Shown: piece by piece, positions 15,134 through 23,263 of the stretch | Numbering within the stretch: position 1 is the stretch's first letter | Layout: each line of letters begins with the position of its first letter | Assembly: GCA_004563195.1 (NCBI GenBank) | Contig: SFTJ01000049.1 | Span: 1-24,799 of the forward strand | DNA: 24,799 nucleotides | Reading direction: 5' to 3' | DNA from: a bacterium | Lineage (GTDB): Bacteria > Bacteroidota > Bacteroidia > Bacteroidales > Muribaculaceae | Notes under the pieces: generated by a model | The model's database searches: none | Seen by the model: the letters and a program-made list of their open reading frames with translations, nothing else | What the model was told of the DNA's origin: nothing | Position numbers and translations under genes: made by a program

Positions 15134-15913
15134 TTATCGGCTACGGCGGATAATTGCGGTGAAAATTCTGCCCGAACGGATGCCTATGCGGCGGGCTGAG
15201 AAGTAGCGCATGGGTTGGCAACGGGTGCAGCGTCCGCTGAGATTGATGTTGGCATCGGGCACTCCGCTCTGCAAGGCTATGATGCGATTGGCTTCGGGCA
15301 AATCGATGTGGGCTTTGCCGGTAACGGCATTGCGCTTTACTATGGCGTTGAGGTCGAATCCCGCCTCGGCGAACTGTTCTACCACCTCATCGCCTACCTC
15401 GAAGCACTCCTGACAGATGGCGGCTCCGATGGCTATCATAATGCGGCTCGGCGAGGCTCCGAGGCGGCACATGGCTTGTAGGGTGTTGGCTACGATGCCG
15501 TTTTTGGTGCCTTTCCAGCCTGCGTGGGCTGCCCCGATGATGCCGGCAATAGGGTCGGCGAACACCAGTGGCACGCAGTCGGCAGTGTTGATGCCTATCA
15601 CCACATCGGGCAGATTAGTGACCAAGGCGTCTACATCGTCGAGGCATGCATCGTGGCGCGAAGTGGCGGTTATGGTAGCCACATTCACCGAGTGAGTTTG
15701 GCGAGGCATTATGAGCTGAGCATCGTCGATGCCCAGCCGGCTGCAAAGCAAACGGCGACAAGCCACTATGTGCTCGTGACTGTCGCCGGTGTAGTTGCAA
15801 ATATTAAATTCCGAATAATTGTCGTCGGTGCGGGCATCGCCACGGAGAGTGGTAAATGCCTCGATGCCCTCGAGTGCTGAAGCAAATTCGAGAGGCTCAA
15901 AAATCTTCTTCAT
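15134..15913 (-). CDS. pgeF: Multicopper-oxidase-fold laccase-domain protein (peptidoglycan editing factor)
   Basis: 259 residues from the ATG at 15913. An in-frame start at 15958 would add 15 threonine- and glycine-rich residues that do not look like the family and would lengthen the overlap with obg, so the MKKIFEPLEF start is preferred. The zinc/catalytic residues of the family are seen as H74 (PRQTHSV), C113 (TADCVPLV) and H130 (AAHAGWKG). The end holds SGRCTRCQPMRYFSARR, typical of the C-terminus. Homologues remove mis-incorporated amino acids from peptidoglycan precursors or act on adenosine/purine nucleosides. The start overlaps the end of obg by 17 bp, so the two are likely translated from one message. 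Confidence 0.92.
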   Translation of the reverse strand: MKKIFEPLEFASALEGIEAFTTLRGDARTDDNYSEFNICNYTGDSHEHIVACRRLLCSRLGIDDAQLIMPRQTHSVNVATITATSRHDACLDDVDALVTNLPDVVIGINTADCVPLVFADPIAGIIGAAHAGWKGTKNGIVANTLQAMCRLGASPSRIMIAIGAAICQECFEVGDEVVEQFAEAGFDLNAIVKRNAVTGKAHIDLPEANRIIALQSGVPDANINLSGRCTRCQPMRYFSARRIGIRSGRIFTAIIRRSR

Positions 15914-17084
15914 CGTCGTTGTGCTTGTCGGGCCAATATTCGTCGTCCCACTCCTCATCTTCGTCGAGCATTACGCCTTCGTTGTAATCGTCGTCGGCGT
16001 CTTCGGTTTCGATAACGAAGTCGTCCTCCTCTTGCACGCGATGGCTGCGGTCGAGGTCGCGGTGGGTGAGAGTTTCGGGGATGCGGTTGCGCTCATCGTT
16101 GATGGTGCGCCAAAGCAAGTCTTTGAGTTCCACAAGGCCCATACCTGCCACCGAAGAGATAAACACCGTGTCGATGCCTTCGGGCACTTCGCCACGCATT
16201 TCAGCCATAAGTTCATCGTCGAGCATATCGCACTTGGTGATGGCGAGCACTCGAGGTTTATCCACGAGGTCGGGGTTGAATTTCTCGAGTTCGCGGCATA
16301 GCACCTCATAGTCGGCTCGAATATCGTTGGTGTCGGCGGGAATCATAAAGAGCAGCACGGCATTTCGCTCAATGTGGCGAAGGAAACGCAGTCCCAAGCC
16401 TTTGCCTTCGCTTGCGCCCTCAATGATGCCCGGTATGTCGGCCATAACAAACGACTGCGAGTCGCGATAGCTCACGATGCCGAGATTGGGCTCGAGCGTG
16501 GTGAAGGGGTAGTTGGCAATCTTTGGTTTTGCTGCGGAGATTGAAGAGAGCAGGGTAGACTTACCGGCATTGGGGAATCCCACGAGACCCACATCGGCAA
16601 GCAATTTCAGCTCCATAATCACTTCGCGTTCCTGACGCGGTTCGCCCGGTTGGGCATAGCGGGGAGTGCGATTGGTGGCGCTTTTGAAATTCCAGTTTCC
16701 GAGGCCGCCACGACCACCTTTAAGGAGCACCACCTCCTGACCATCGTCGGTGACATCGCAGATAAACTTGCCCGTTTGGGCGTCGAACACGGCAGTACCG
16801 CAAGGCACTTCGATAATTCGGTCCTCGCCCTTCTTGCCGAAGCTGCGACATTCGCTTCCCGGCATACCGTCGGTGGCGAATATGTGGCGCTGGAATTTGA
16901 GGTGGAGCAGAGTCCACAGGTTGCGGTTGCCGCGAAGAATGATGCTTCCGCCATCGCCGCCATCGCCGCCATCGGGACCACCTTTGGGCACATATTTGGC
17001 ACGATGAAGGTGCGCCGAACCCGCACCGCCCTTACCTGAGCGGCACAATATCTTAACGTAGTCAATAAAATTCGATTCTGCCAT
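15897..17084 (-). CDS. obg: Obg/CgtA GTPase
   Basis: 395 residues. The glycine-rich N-terminal Obg fold is at about 1-160 (KGGPDGGDGGDGGSIILRG near 34-52, KGGRGGLGN near 122-130). The GTPase domain has G1 GFPNAGKST (169-177), the switch region NYPFTTLEPNLG (191-202), G3 DIPG (216-219) and G4 TKCD, with the SSVAG segment as G5. The C-terminal tail (about 345-395) is highly acidic, with runs of E and D ending NDDEEDF. Obg assists 50S ribosomal assembly and links growth to stress. The gene is divergent from rpoN and is followed by overlapping pgeF. Confidence 0.97.
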   Translation of the reverse strand: MAESNFIDYVKILCRSGKGGAGSAHLHRAKYVPKGGPDGGDGGDGGSIILRGNRNLWTLLHLKFQRHIFATDGMPGSECRSFGKKGEDRIIEVPCGTAVFDAQTGKFICDVTDDGQEVVLLKGGRGGLGNWNFKSATNRTPRYAQPGEPRQEREVIMELKLLADVGLVGFPNAGKSTLLSSISAAKPKIANYPFTTLEPNLGIVSYRDSQSFVMADIPGIIEGASEGKGLGLRFLRHIERNAVLLFMIPADTNDIRADYEVLCRELEKFNPDLVDKPRVLAITKCDMLDDELMAEMRGEVPEGIDTVFISSVAGMGLVELKDLLWRTINDERNRIPETLTHRDLDRSHRVQEEDDFVIETEDADDDYNEGVMLDEDEEWDDEYWPDKHNDDEEDF

Positions 17085-17169
17085 TGTCTTTTTTCGTTTT
17101 TTTTGATTGTTAATGTTCTATATATGGTTGGTGGTGCGTCTTTTTTTTATCATACTTATTTTCGAGTGA

Positions 17170-17177
17170 CAAAATTA
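17170..17177 (-). promoter_or_regulatory. -7 element upstream of obg
   Basis: Minus-strand TAATTTTG matches TAnnTTTG 85 bases before the obg ATG. No good -33 TTTG is at the right spacing. The rest of 17085-17280 shows only T-rich and A-rich tracts. Confidence 0.35.
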
Positions 17178-17281
17178 GCTAAAAATCACGAGATTTCGGC
17201 ATCGGCGGCGATAAATCGGCGTGGCTGAGGCAAATAAAATGCTGTTTGCGACCATAAAACGACTGAAAATGTGTGTGGTAA

Positions 17282-17338
17282 CAAAAATTGGGCTGCACAG
17301 AGGCAATGCTTTTCGCTATTGCTGTGAACAAATTTTTG
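17282..17338. promoter_or_regulatory. Dyad upstream of the rpoN promoter, possible activator site
   Basis: Roughly concentric inverted repeats: CAAAAATT (17282-17289) with AATTTTTG (17331-17338), CACA (17296-17299) with TGTG (17323-17326), and GCAAT (17303-17307) with ATTGC (17318-17322). The centre is about 104 bases before the predicted sigma-54 transcription start, within the range where sigma-54 activators usually bind. The function is inferred from position only. Confidence 0.4.
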
Positions 17339-17370
17339 CCGAAATTGTTGTAAATGTGGAAGAGAACATA

Positions 17371-17378
17371 TATCTTTG
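17371..17378 (+). promoter_or_regulatory. Housekeeping -7 element upstream of rpoN
   Basis: TATCTTTG matches TAnnTTTG. GTTG at 17347-17350 is a one-mismatch -33 element at a 20-base spacing. Transcription would begin near 17385, just ahead of the sigma-54 promoter. Confidence 0.45.
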
Positions 17379-17388
17379 TTTTTGTATT

Positions 17389-17404
17389 TGGCACGAAATT
17401 TGCA
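17389..17404 (+). promoter_or_regulatory. Sigma-54 (-24/-12) promoter upstream of rpoN
   Basis: TGGCACG-AAAT-TTGCA matches the consensus TGGCACG-N4-TTGCW at every defined position, and GG (17390-17391) and GC (17402-17403) are separated by exactly 10 bases. The predicted start is near 17415, giving a leader of about 63 bases to the rpoN ATG. The gene it faces encodes sigma-54 itself, so autoregulation is the natural reading. Confidence 0.75.
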
Positions 17405-17477
17405 GAAAATTGCGTAAGGTGCTAAAAAATAGGATGATAATAATTAATTCACTTCACACGATAAAATTGGAAAAAGT

Positions 17478-19004
17478 ATGGCTGGAGTAGGAAATTCACA
17501 AAGTCAAAGTCAAAATCAGAAACAAGAGCAGCGAATGGTGGCAATTCCCACCAACATTGCTATTGGTGAATGTCTGTCGAAGTCGGACGACGAGTTGCTG
17601 AAGCAAATAAATGACGAATTGGAAGTGAATCCTGCGCTTGAGAAAGTATCGGACGAAGAATCGGGAGACGACGAAAATATTTCGGGTAGCGAAGGCGATT
17701 CGGACAATGACAGCGACAATGCCAATGATAAATCGGGAGATGACGACAGCTATTTGAAAGGAGAAGATATGCAATCGGACGGGCGTACCGATTACTCCGA
17801 CTACGACCCCGACGACAGCCATGACACCGATCCGGGTTACGGCGGTTCGGGTGGCGACTTAGCTTGGGCGTCGACTGAAGAAACGCTCGAGGAGCACCTT
17901 TTGGCACAAATATTCCAATTTGAGTTCACCCCCGATCAGGAAGCGATAGCAAAATATGTGATTGGTTCGATTGATGGTATGGGACGCTTGCACGATAGCG
18001 TGTATAGAATACAAGATAATATGCTAAGAGAGGGCCATGACGTGAGCATCGACGACGTGCAACTTGTGGTGAAGAAGATAAAAATGCTCGATCCCTTGGG
18101 TGTGGGAGCTGCCGACCTGCGCGAGTGCCTTATGATACAGCTCGAAGCCTTGCGACGCATCAAGGGCGGACTTTACGACAAGGCGTATGTGGTAGTCGAC
18201 AAATATATCGACGATTTGGGGAAGAAGAAATACGATAAAATTCGACGTTCGCTCAGTCTTACAACCGACGAAATGAAGCAAATAGAGCGAATAATAACCA
18301 AACTTGACCCCAAACCCGGAAGGCGCTATGCCGAGACATCGATGAGTGTGCAAGCCGGCTATGTGCGAGCCGACCTGAAGGTGTGGTACGACGAGGAAAA
18401 TGAGTCGATAGTGGTGGAGTCGCTTAATCACATTCCGCAGTTGCAAGTGGCTGAGTCGTATCGATTGGCGAGCCGAAGCAAAGACATAGCAAAAGAGGGT
18501 GAGCAAAAAAGAGTGATTACCAACTATGTGAGACAAGCCGATAAGTTTATCGATATTATCAAGAATCGCCAAAGCATACTTATGCGCATAACCCGAGCAA
18601 TAGCCATGCGGCAAGTGGAATATTTCAGAACCCTCGATGAGCGCAGTGTTAAGCCACTCACTATGAGAGAAGTGGCAGAAGATGTGGGCGTGGACGTGTC
18701 GATGGTGTCGCGAGCCACCAAGGAGCGATTTATCGAGACCGAGAATGGCTGCGTGTCGCTGCGATTGTTCTTCTCCGAAGGACTGTCGGTGGGCGAAAAC
18801 GGCGAAGACGCCTCGCAGCGCCGAATGCTCAATGAGATAAAAGAGATAATAGGGAGCGAAGACAAAACACACCCCTATACCGACCAGGAAATAGCCGATT
18901 TGCTCACCGGCAAGGGTTATCAGATAAGCCGCCGCACTGTGGCTAAGTATCGCGAAGATAAGTTAAGGTTGCCTGTGGCAAACCGCCGCCGCGCTATGGC
19001 GTAA
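17478..19004 (+). CDS. rpoN: RNA polymerase sigma-54 factor
   Basis: 508 residues. Region I (about 1-57) is glutamine-rich (QSQSQNQKQEQ) and ends with the family-like DDELLKQINDELEVNPALE, but it looks less regular than in well-studied sigma-54 proteins. Region II (about 58-130) is a strongly acidic, low-complexity linker of D, E, S and G. The core-binding domain follows (LEEHLLAQI..., IGSIDGMGRL, LDPLGVGAADLRECL, KLDPKPGRRY). The -12-reading helix-turn-helix is in MREVAEDVGVDVSMVSRATK. The -24-recognising RpoN box is SRRTVAKYRE (about 484-493), one residue from the canonical ARRTVAKYRE. It directs transcription that needs an ATP-dependent activator; none is encoded in the window. It is divergent from obg and preceded by a sigma-54 promoter. 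Confidence 0.96.
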   Translation: MAGVGNSQSQSQNQKQEQRMVAIPTNIAIGECLSKSDDELLKQINDELEVNPALEKVSDEESGDDENISGSEGDSDNDSDNANDKSGDDDSYLKGEDMQSDGRTDYSDYDPDDSHDTDPGYGGSGGDLAWASTEETLEEHLLAQIFQFEFTPDQEAIAKYVIGSIDGMGRLHDSVYRIQDNMLREGHDVSIDDVQLVVKKIKMLDPLGVGAADLRECLMIQLEALRRIKGGLYDKAYVVVDKYIDDLGKKKYDKIRRSLSLTTDEMKQIERIITKLDPKPGRRYAETSMSVQAGYVRADLKVWYDEENESIVVESLNHIPQLQVAESYRLASRSKDIAKEGEQKRVITNYVRQADKFIDIIKNRQSILMRITRAIAMRQVEYFRTLDERSVKPLTMREVAEDVGVDVSMVSRATKERFIETENGCVSLRLFFSEGLSVGENGEDASQRRMLNEIKEIIGSEDKTHPYTDQEIADLLTGKGYQISRRTVAKYREDKLRLPVANRRRAMA

Positions 19005-19019
19005 AAATTTTGCCAAATT

Positions 19020-19051
19020 ATTGCAGTATTCGGCAAAGAGAATTAACTTTG
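19020..19051 (+). promoter_or_regulatory. Probable promoter of the PAP2-like/purE/ispG series
   Basis: ATTG (19020-19023, one mismatch to TTTG), a 20-base spacer, then TAACTTTG (19044-19051), a full -7 match. In the predicted leader an 8-bp hairpin with one mismatch occurs at 19075-19096. Confidence 0.5.
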
Positions 19052-19170
19052 TGGTATATAGAGCATAGGCCTTTCGGAGTGGTTTTGCCCACACCGAGGG
19101 GCATAATGCGTATGGAGCAATAGCAATAACAGAACAATTGACGAAAATTTTAATCGCAAACAACCTGACT

Positions 19171-19791
19171 ATGAAGATAGTAGAAGCCTTGGCGCGATTC
19201 ATCTCAACGATGATGAGTCCGTTGCTTATGCCCACCTATGGCGTGTTTTTGGCGTTGTGGGTTACGGTGCTGTGCTATATTCCCTTTGGCACCCGACTGA
19301 TGGTGCTGATAGTGGTGGCGGGCATCACATGCTTGCTGCCTATGGTGTTCATTGCGCTGCTGCACAATGCCAAGATTATCGCCGACAAGCGACTCGTGAA
19401 TCATCGCGAGCGCTGGTTGCCCTACATTTTCACCCTGGCATGCTATGTGGCATCGGTGTTCTATCTGCGCCATGTGCACAGTCCGGCGTGGATGCTTGCC
19501 ATGATGTGGGGCGGAGTGCTCACTGTGGCAGTGATGGGCATCATCACTATTTGGTGGAAGATAAGTGCTCATGCCGCCGGCGTGGCGGGGTTGCTCGCCA
19601 TGCTCATGAACATGCATTCGCTGGGATTGGGCGCTTTCAGCCTGTTTGGCACAATATGCGTGACGATATTGCTATGCGGTGCGGTGTGCACCTCGCGCCT
19701 GATTCTCGGCCGACACAATTTTTTGCAGATTTTGGCGGGATTTGTGTGCGGATATGCAGGTGTAGCGCTTATGGTGAAGTTGTTAGGGTAG
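19171..19791 (+). CDS. PAP2-like integral membrane protein
   Basis: 206 residues from ATG at 19171. A TTG start at 19138 would add 11 residues with no clear role, so the ATG is preferred. At least five hydrophobic segments are seen (about 24-38, 42-63, 85-99, 108-128, 155-172, 184-203). Traces of the PAP2 phosphatase motifs are present: NHRERWLP near 77-84 in place of K-x6-RP, KISAHAAG (130-137) in place of PSGH, and S175-R-x5-H182-x3-Q186 in place of SRx5Hx3D. The histidines are kept but the last aspartate is glutamine. It may be a divergent or inactive lipid phosphatase; the substrate is unknown. It is the first gene of a same-strand series with purE and ispG. Confidence 0.8.
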   Translation: MKIVEALARFISTMMSPLLMPTYGVFLALWVTVLCYIPFGTRLMVLIVVAGITCLLPMVFIALLHNAKIIADKRLVNHRERWLPYIFTLACYVASVFYLRHVHSPAWMLAMMWGGVLTVAVMGIITIWWKISAHAAGVAGLLAMLMNMHSLGLGAFSLFGTICVTILLCGAVCTSRLILGRHNFLQILAGFVCGYAGVALMVKLLG

Positions 19792-19872
19792 TATCGGGGC
19801 TGACCGCGATGCTGCTCTATAATTTTTTTAGCAAGAAATAGAAATTTCATAATCTACAACAAAAATAACATA

Positions 19873-20385
19873 ATGCAGATGAAACCATTGGTAAGTGTAA
19901 TAATGGGAAGCACGAGCGACCTGCCCATCATGGAGAAGGCGCTTGCGCTGCTCGATGAGATGGAAATACCCTTCGAAGTGCTTGCGCTGAGCGCGCACCG
20001 CACTCCTGCCGAGGTAGAAGAGTTTGCCCGCGGAGCCAAAGCGCGAGGCGTGAAAGTGATAATAGCCGCAGCCGGCATGGCAGCCCACCTGCCCGGTGTG
20101 ATAGCCGCTATGACACCGCTCCCTGTGATAGGTGTGCCCATCAAGAGCACCATCGAGGGTTTGGACGCACTGCTCGCCATAGTGCAGATGCCTCCCGGCA
20201 TACCTGTGGCTACCGTAGGCATCAATGCCTCGCTCAATGCCGCCATCCTTGCCACTCAGATTCTTGCGCTCGCCGACGAAAATCTGGCTGCCAAGTCGGA
20301 AGCTTATAAATCGGCTCTCGCAGGAAAAATAGTGAAGGCTAATGCCGACCTCAAGGAATTGAAATATAAGTTCAAGACCAATTGA
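19873..20385 (+). CDS. purE: N5-carboxyaminoimidazole ribonucleotide mutase
   Basis: 170 residues, the usual size of class I PurE, which moves the carboxylate of N5-CAIR to give CAIR in purine synthesis. Signatures: VIMGSTSDLPIM (9-20), LSAHRTPAEV (39-48), AAAGMAAHLPGVIAAM (65-80) and IPVATVGINASLNAAILA near 115-132. ATG at 19873 or at the third codon would both work. It lies 81 bp after the PAP2-like gene and 133 bp before ispG. No purK is in the window. Confidence 0.96.
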   Translation: MQMKPLVSVIMGSTSDLPIMEKALALLDEMEIPFEVLALSAHRTPAEVEEFARGAKARGVKVIIAAAGMAAHLPGVIAAMTPLPVIGVPIKSTIEGLDALLAIVQMPPGIPVATVGINASLNAAILATQILALADENLAAKSEAYKSALAGKIVKANADLKELKYKFKTN

Positions 20386-20518
20386 TGGCTTGTGCGCCGG
20401 GCGCTGTGCATCATGGGTGCTCAGCGCTCGCCGCTGCATAGCCATGGGGATGTGTTCGCCCCACAGAAATCGAACAATATTTTATAAGAAATCAGCAAAC
20501 CAATCAAGATAAAACGAG

Positions 20519-22354
20519 ATGATAAACTACCAGCGCAGAACCACCACTGCAGTGAAGATAAAGAACCTTATGATGGGTTCGGACTACCCGGTGCGCGTGC
20601 AATCGATGACGTCGACCAACACTAACGACATAGAGGGCAGCGTGGCACAATGTCGCCGCATAGCCGATGCCGGAGCCGACTTGGTGCGACTCACCGCTCA
20701 GGGCGTGCGTGAGGCCGACAGCATAGGCGTGATACGCCGTCAGCTGATAGATGAAGGCTACGATGTGCCTTTGGTGGCCGATATTCACTTCAATCCCAAA
20801 GCTGCCTTCGAAGCCGCTCGCATGACCGACAAGGTGCGAATCAATCCCGGCAACTTTGTTGACGTGGCGCGAACCTTCAAAAAACTCACGTTCACCGACG
20901 AAGAATATGCTCGCGAGATAGAGAAAATAGCCGAGGCGCTCATCCCCTTTATCGCCATATGCAAGGAGCATGGCACAGCTGTGCGTTTGGGAGTGAACCA
21001 CGGCTCGCTCAGCGACCGCATTATGAGCCGCTACGGCGACACTCCGGCGGGTATGGTGGAGAGCGTGATGGAGTTTCTGCGTGTGATGGTGGCACAGGAT
21101 TTCTACAATGTGGTGATATCGATAAAGGCATCTAACACCGTGGTGATGGTGGAAACCGTGCGCCGACTGGTGGTGGCTATGGATGCCGAGGATATGCACT
21201 TCCCGCTGCACTTGGGCGTTACCGAAGCCGGCGACGGCGAGGATGGCCGCATAAAGAGTGCCGTGGGTATAGGCACGCTGCTCGCCGAGGGCGTGGGCGA
21301 CACCATTCGCGTTTCGCTTAGCGAAGATCCCGAACTCGAGGTGCCTGTGGCTCAAAAACTGGTGCAATACATCACTTCGAGAGCCGGTCATAGCCACATC
21401 GATGGCTGCGAATGCTCCGATTATAACCATATTCAGCCTCAGCGCCGCACTTCGCGCTCCGTGGCCGATGCAGTGGGCGGCCGCTGCTTGCCCGTAACGG
21501 TGGCGTCGTGCCTGCCTGCCGAGGTGAAAGGCGATTTGCGCCCCGACTTCTATTCCGTGCCCGAGGGTGTGGATGTGGCCGATGGCAATCGCTACATCGT
21601 GCCCGCCGATAACTACAAAGCCGTGGAGGGCACCTATCCGCTCTTCGATGTGAGCCGACTGGCTGATGCCGCTGAGTGCCAAGCCCCTATGGTGTGGGTT
21701 GAGGCGAGTGCCGACACCCCTGTCGACCATCTTGAGCCCTTGCGCAACATGCCCCGTGCGGTGCTTGTGATATCGCCCGCCAATGTGAATGTGCCCGGAA
21801 GCCTTCAAGCTATGCTTCACGGCTTGATGACAGCCGAAATAGATGTGCCCGTGGTGGTGCGATGCTCTTATCCCGACACCGACATCGAGTGGCTGCAAGT
21901 GAAATCGGGCGCCGACTTCGGCACACTGCTGCTCAACGGATTTCGCGACGGCATTTGGTTTGAGGCTCCGCAATATGCCGATGCCGAGCGCCTGGTGCGC
22001 TGCCAGTATGGCATTCTTCAAGCCGCTCGTCTGCGCATGAGCAAGACCGAGTTTATCTCTTGCCCGAGTTGCGGACGCACCTTGTTCGACCTTCAGACCA
22101 CCGTGCAGCAAGTAAAGGCTGCCACTTCGCACCTCAGCCATCTCAAGATAGGCATTATGGGTTGCATAGTGAACGGTCCGGGCGAAATGGCTGATGCCGA
22201 TTACGGCTATGTGGGCGCCGCTGTGGGCAAAATAAGCCTCTATAAAGGCAAAGAATGTATCGAGAAAAACATTCCGCAAGAGGAAGCAATTCCCCGCCTG
22301 ATAGCTCTCATCAAAGCCAACGGCGACTGGGTGGAACCCGCTGCAAATCACTGA
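20519..22354 (+). CDS. ispG: 4-hydroxy-3-methylbut-2-en-1-yl diphosphate synthase (long form)
   Basis: 611 residues, against about 370 for the E. coli type. This is the three-domain form known from Bacteroidetes, Chlamydiae and plants, with an extra domain inserted between the TIM barrel and the iron-sulphur domain. It converts MEcPP to HMBPP in the non-mevalonate isoprenoid pathway. The barrel starts with VRVQSMTSTNTND and includes VADIHFNPKAAFEAA, RINPGNF and GVNHGSLSDRI. The [4Fe-4S] ligands are C515 and C518 (SCPSCGRTLFDL) and C549, with the conserved glutamate E556 in GCIVNGPGEMADADYGYVG. The inserted domain occupies very roughly 270-505. SGNH hydrolase follows 28 bp downstream. Confidence 0.96.
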   Translation: MINYQRRTTTAVKIKNLMMGSDYPVRVQSMTSTNTNDIEGSVAQCRRIADAGADLVRLTAQGVREADSIGVIRRQLIDEGYDVPLVADIHFNPKAAFEAARMTDKVRINPGNFVDVARTFKKLTFTDEEYAREIEKIAEALIPFIAICKEHGTAVRLGVNHGSLSDRIMSRYGDTPAGMVESVMEFLRVMVAQDFYNVVISIKASNTVVMVETVRRLVVAMDAEDMHFPLHLGVTEAGDGEDGRIKSAVGIGTLLAEGVGDTIRVSLSEDPELEVPVAQKLVQYITSRAGHSHIDGCECSDYNHIQPQRRTSRSVADAVGGRCLPVTVASCLPAEVKGDLRPDFYSVPEGVDVADGNRYIVPADNYKAVEGTYPLFDVSRLADAAECQAPMVWVEASADTPVDHLEPLRNMPRAVLVISPANVNVPGSLQAMLHGLMTAEIDVPVVVRCSYPDTDIEWLQVKSGADFGTLLLNGFRDGIWFEAPQYADAERLVRCQYGILQAARLRMSKTEFISCPSCGRTLFDLQTTVQQVKAATSHLSHLKIGIMGCIVNGPGEMADADYGYVGAAVGKISLYKGKECIEKNIPQEEAIPRLIALIKANGDWVEPAANH

Positions 22355-22382
22355 TAACAAACCTTATATATATCCTTTCGTA

Positions 22383-23084
22383 ATGCTACAGAATATAAGA
22401 AGAATCATCATAGCCCTGCTGGGCGCATTGTGGGTGTCGATGTCGGTTCAAGCCGTGGATTTCGACACCGATTGGGCACAATTCGGCCGCTATGCCAAGG
22501 CGAATGCCGAGTTGAAGGAAAATCCTGATGTGGTGTTTATGGGCAACAGCATCACCGACTTCTGGGTGTGGAAAATGCCCGAATTTTGGGAAGCCCATCC
22601 TCGCTTTGTGGACCGCGGCATAAGCGGGCAGACCACTTGCGAGATGCTTGTGCGTTTTCGTCAAGACGTGATAGACCTGCATCCCAAGGTGGTGGTGATA
22701 CTCGCAGGAATCAACGATATAGCGCACAACAACGGTGCCATTTCGCTCGAACATGTAATGGGAAACATACAATCGATGATAGAACTTGCGCGCCTCAATA
22801 AGATTAAAGTGGCTGTGTGCTCGGTGCTGCCCTGCGACCGATTTGCATGGCAAGAGAAAGTGAAACCCGCACCACTTGTGCGCCGGCTCAACGACATGAT
22901 TAAGGCATACGTAGAAGCCCGCCGCGACAAAAATGTGATTTACGTCGATTACTACACCGCCATGGCGAACGAAAACGGCGGCCTCCCCGCCAACCTCTCC
23001 ACCGACGGCTGCCACCCCGACCCCGCCGGCTACCAAATCATGCAAACCATCATCACTCAAGCTCTCCATCCCTGGGTGAAATAA
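22383..23084 (+). CDS. Secreted SGNH/GDSL-family hydrolase
   Basis: 233 residues with a signal peptide at about 1-24 (hydrophobic IIIALLGALWVSMSV, cleavage near VQA). SGNH blocks are complete: block I GNSIT with nucleophile S56, block II glycine in DRGISGQTT (G82), block III AGIND with N111, and block V D208-G-C-H211 near the C-terminus. It probably cleaves an acyl or acetyl ester on a glycan or lipid outside the cytoplasm. The form resembles sialate O-acetylesterase and acetylxylan esterase relatives as well as lysophospholipase-like enzymes, so the substrate is open. It starts 28 bp after ispG and may be read from the same message. Confidence 0.9.
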   Translation: MLQNIRRIIIALLGALWVSMSVQAVDFDTDWAQFGRYAKANAELKENPDVVFMGNSITDFWVWKMPEFWEAHPRFVDRGISGQTTCEMLVRFRQDVIDLHPKVVVILAGINDIAHNNGAISLEHVMGNIQSMIELARLNKIKVAVCSVLPCDRFAWQEKVKPAPLVRRLNDMIKAYVEARRDKNVIYVDYYTAMANENGGLPANLSTDGCHPDPAGYQIMQTIITQALHPWVK

Positions 23085-23127
23085 AGTCAGGAGAAATTGA
23101 GACCATCCCACCCGATGAGAAATAAAT

Positions 23128-23176
23128 ATTATTGCGCCATCTTAAATATATTCCATATTCGAGGTGGCGCAATAAT
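23128..23176. other. 12-bp inverted repeat after the SGNH gene
   Basis: ATTATTGCGCCA (23128-23139) is exactly complementary to TGGCGCAATAAT (23165-23176) with a 25-base AT-rich loop. There is no T-run, so a standard terminator is not supported. It marks the change from GC-richer to AT-rich DNA. Confidence 0.5.
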
Positions 23177-23263
23177 TAATTGTGCATTGCAATCGAAAAT
23201 ATATAGCTCAAGTGTTAGGGCAATACACTTTGAGGGAAATCGTATTCTGAGATTATATCGCCT

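Noticed and set aside
15914..15958. Longer pgeF start at 15958
   Set aside because: The extra 15 residues are threonine- and glycine-rich, unlike the family, and would lie inside the obg coding sequence.
17221..17490. 89-aa frame ahead of rpoN
   Set aside because: It covers the sigma-54 promoter and overlaps the rpoN start; it has no family resemblance and low-quality composition.
19138..19170. TTG start for the PAP2-like protein
   Set aside because: The ATG at 19171 gives a normal amphipathic membrane-protein start; the extra 11 residues add nothing recognisable.
20504..22360. 618-aa open frame on the minus strand
   Set aside because: It is the antisense of ispG; the histidine- and alanine-rich composition is a by-product of ispG codon usage, and ispG is certain.
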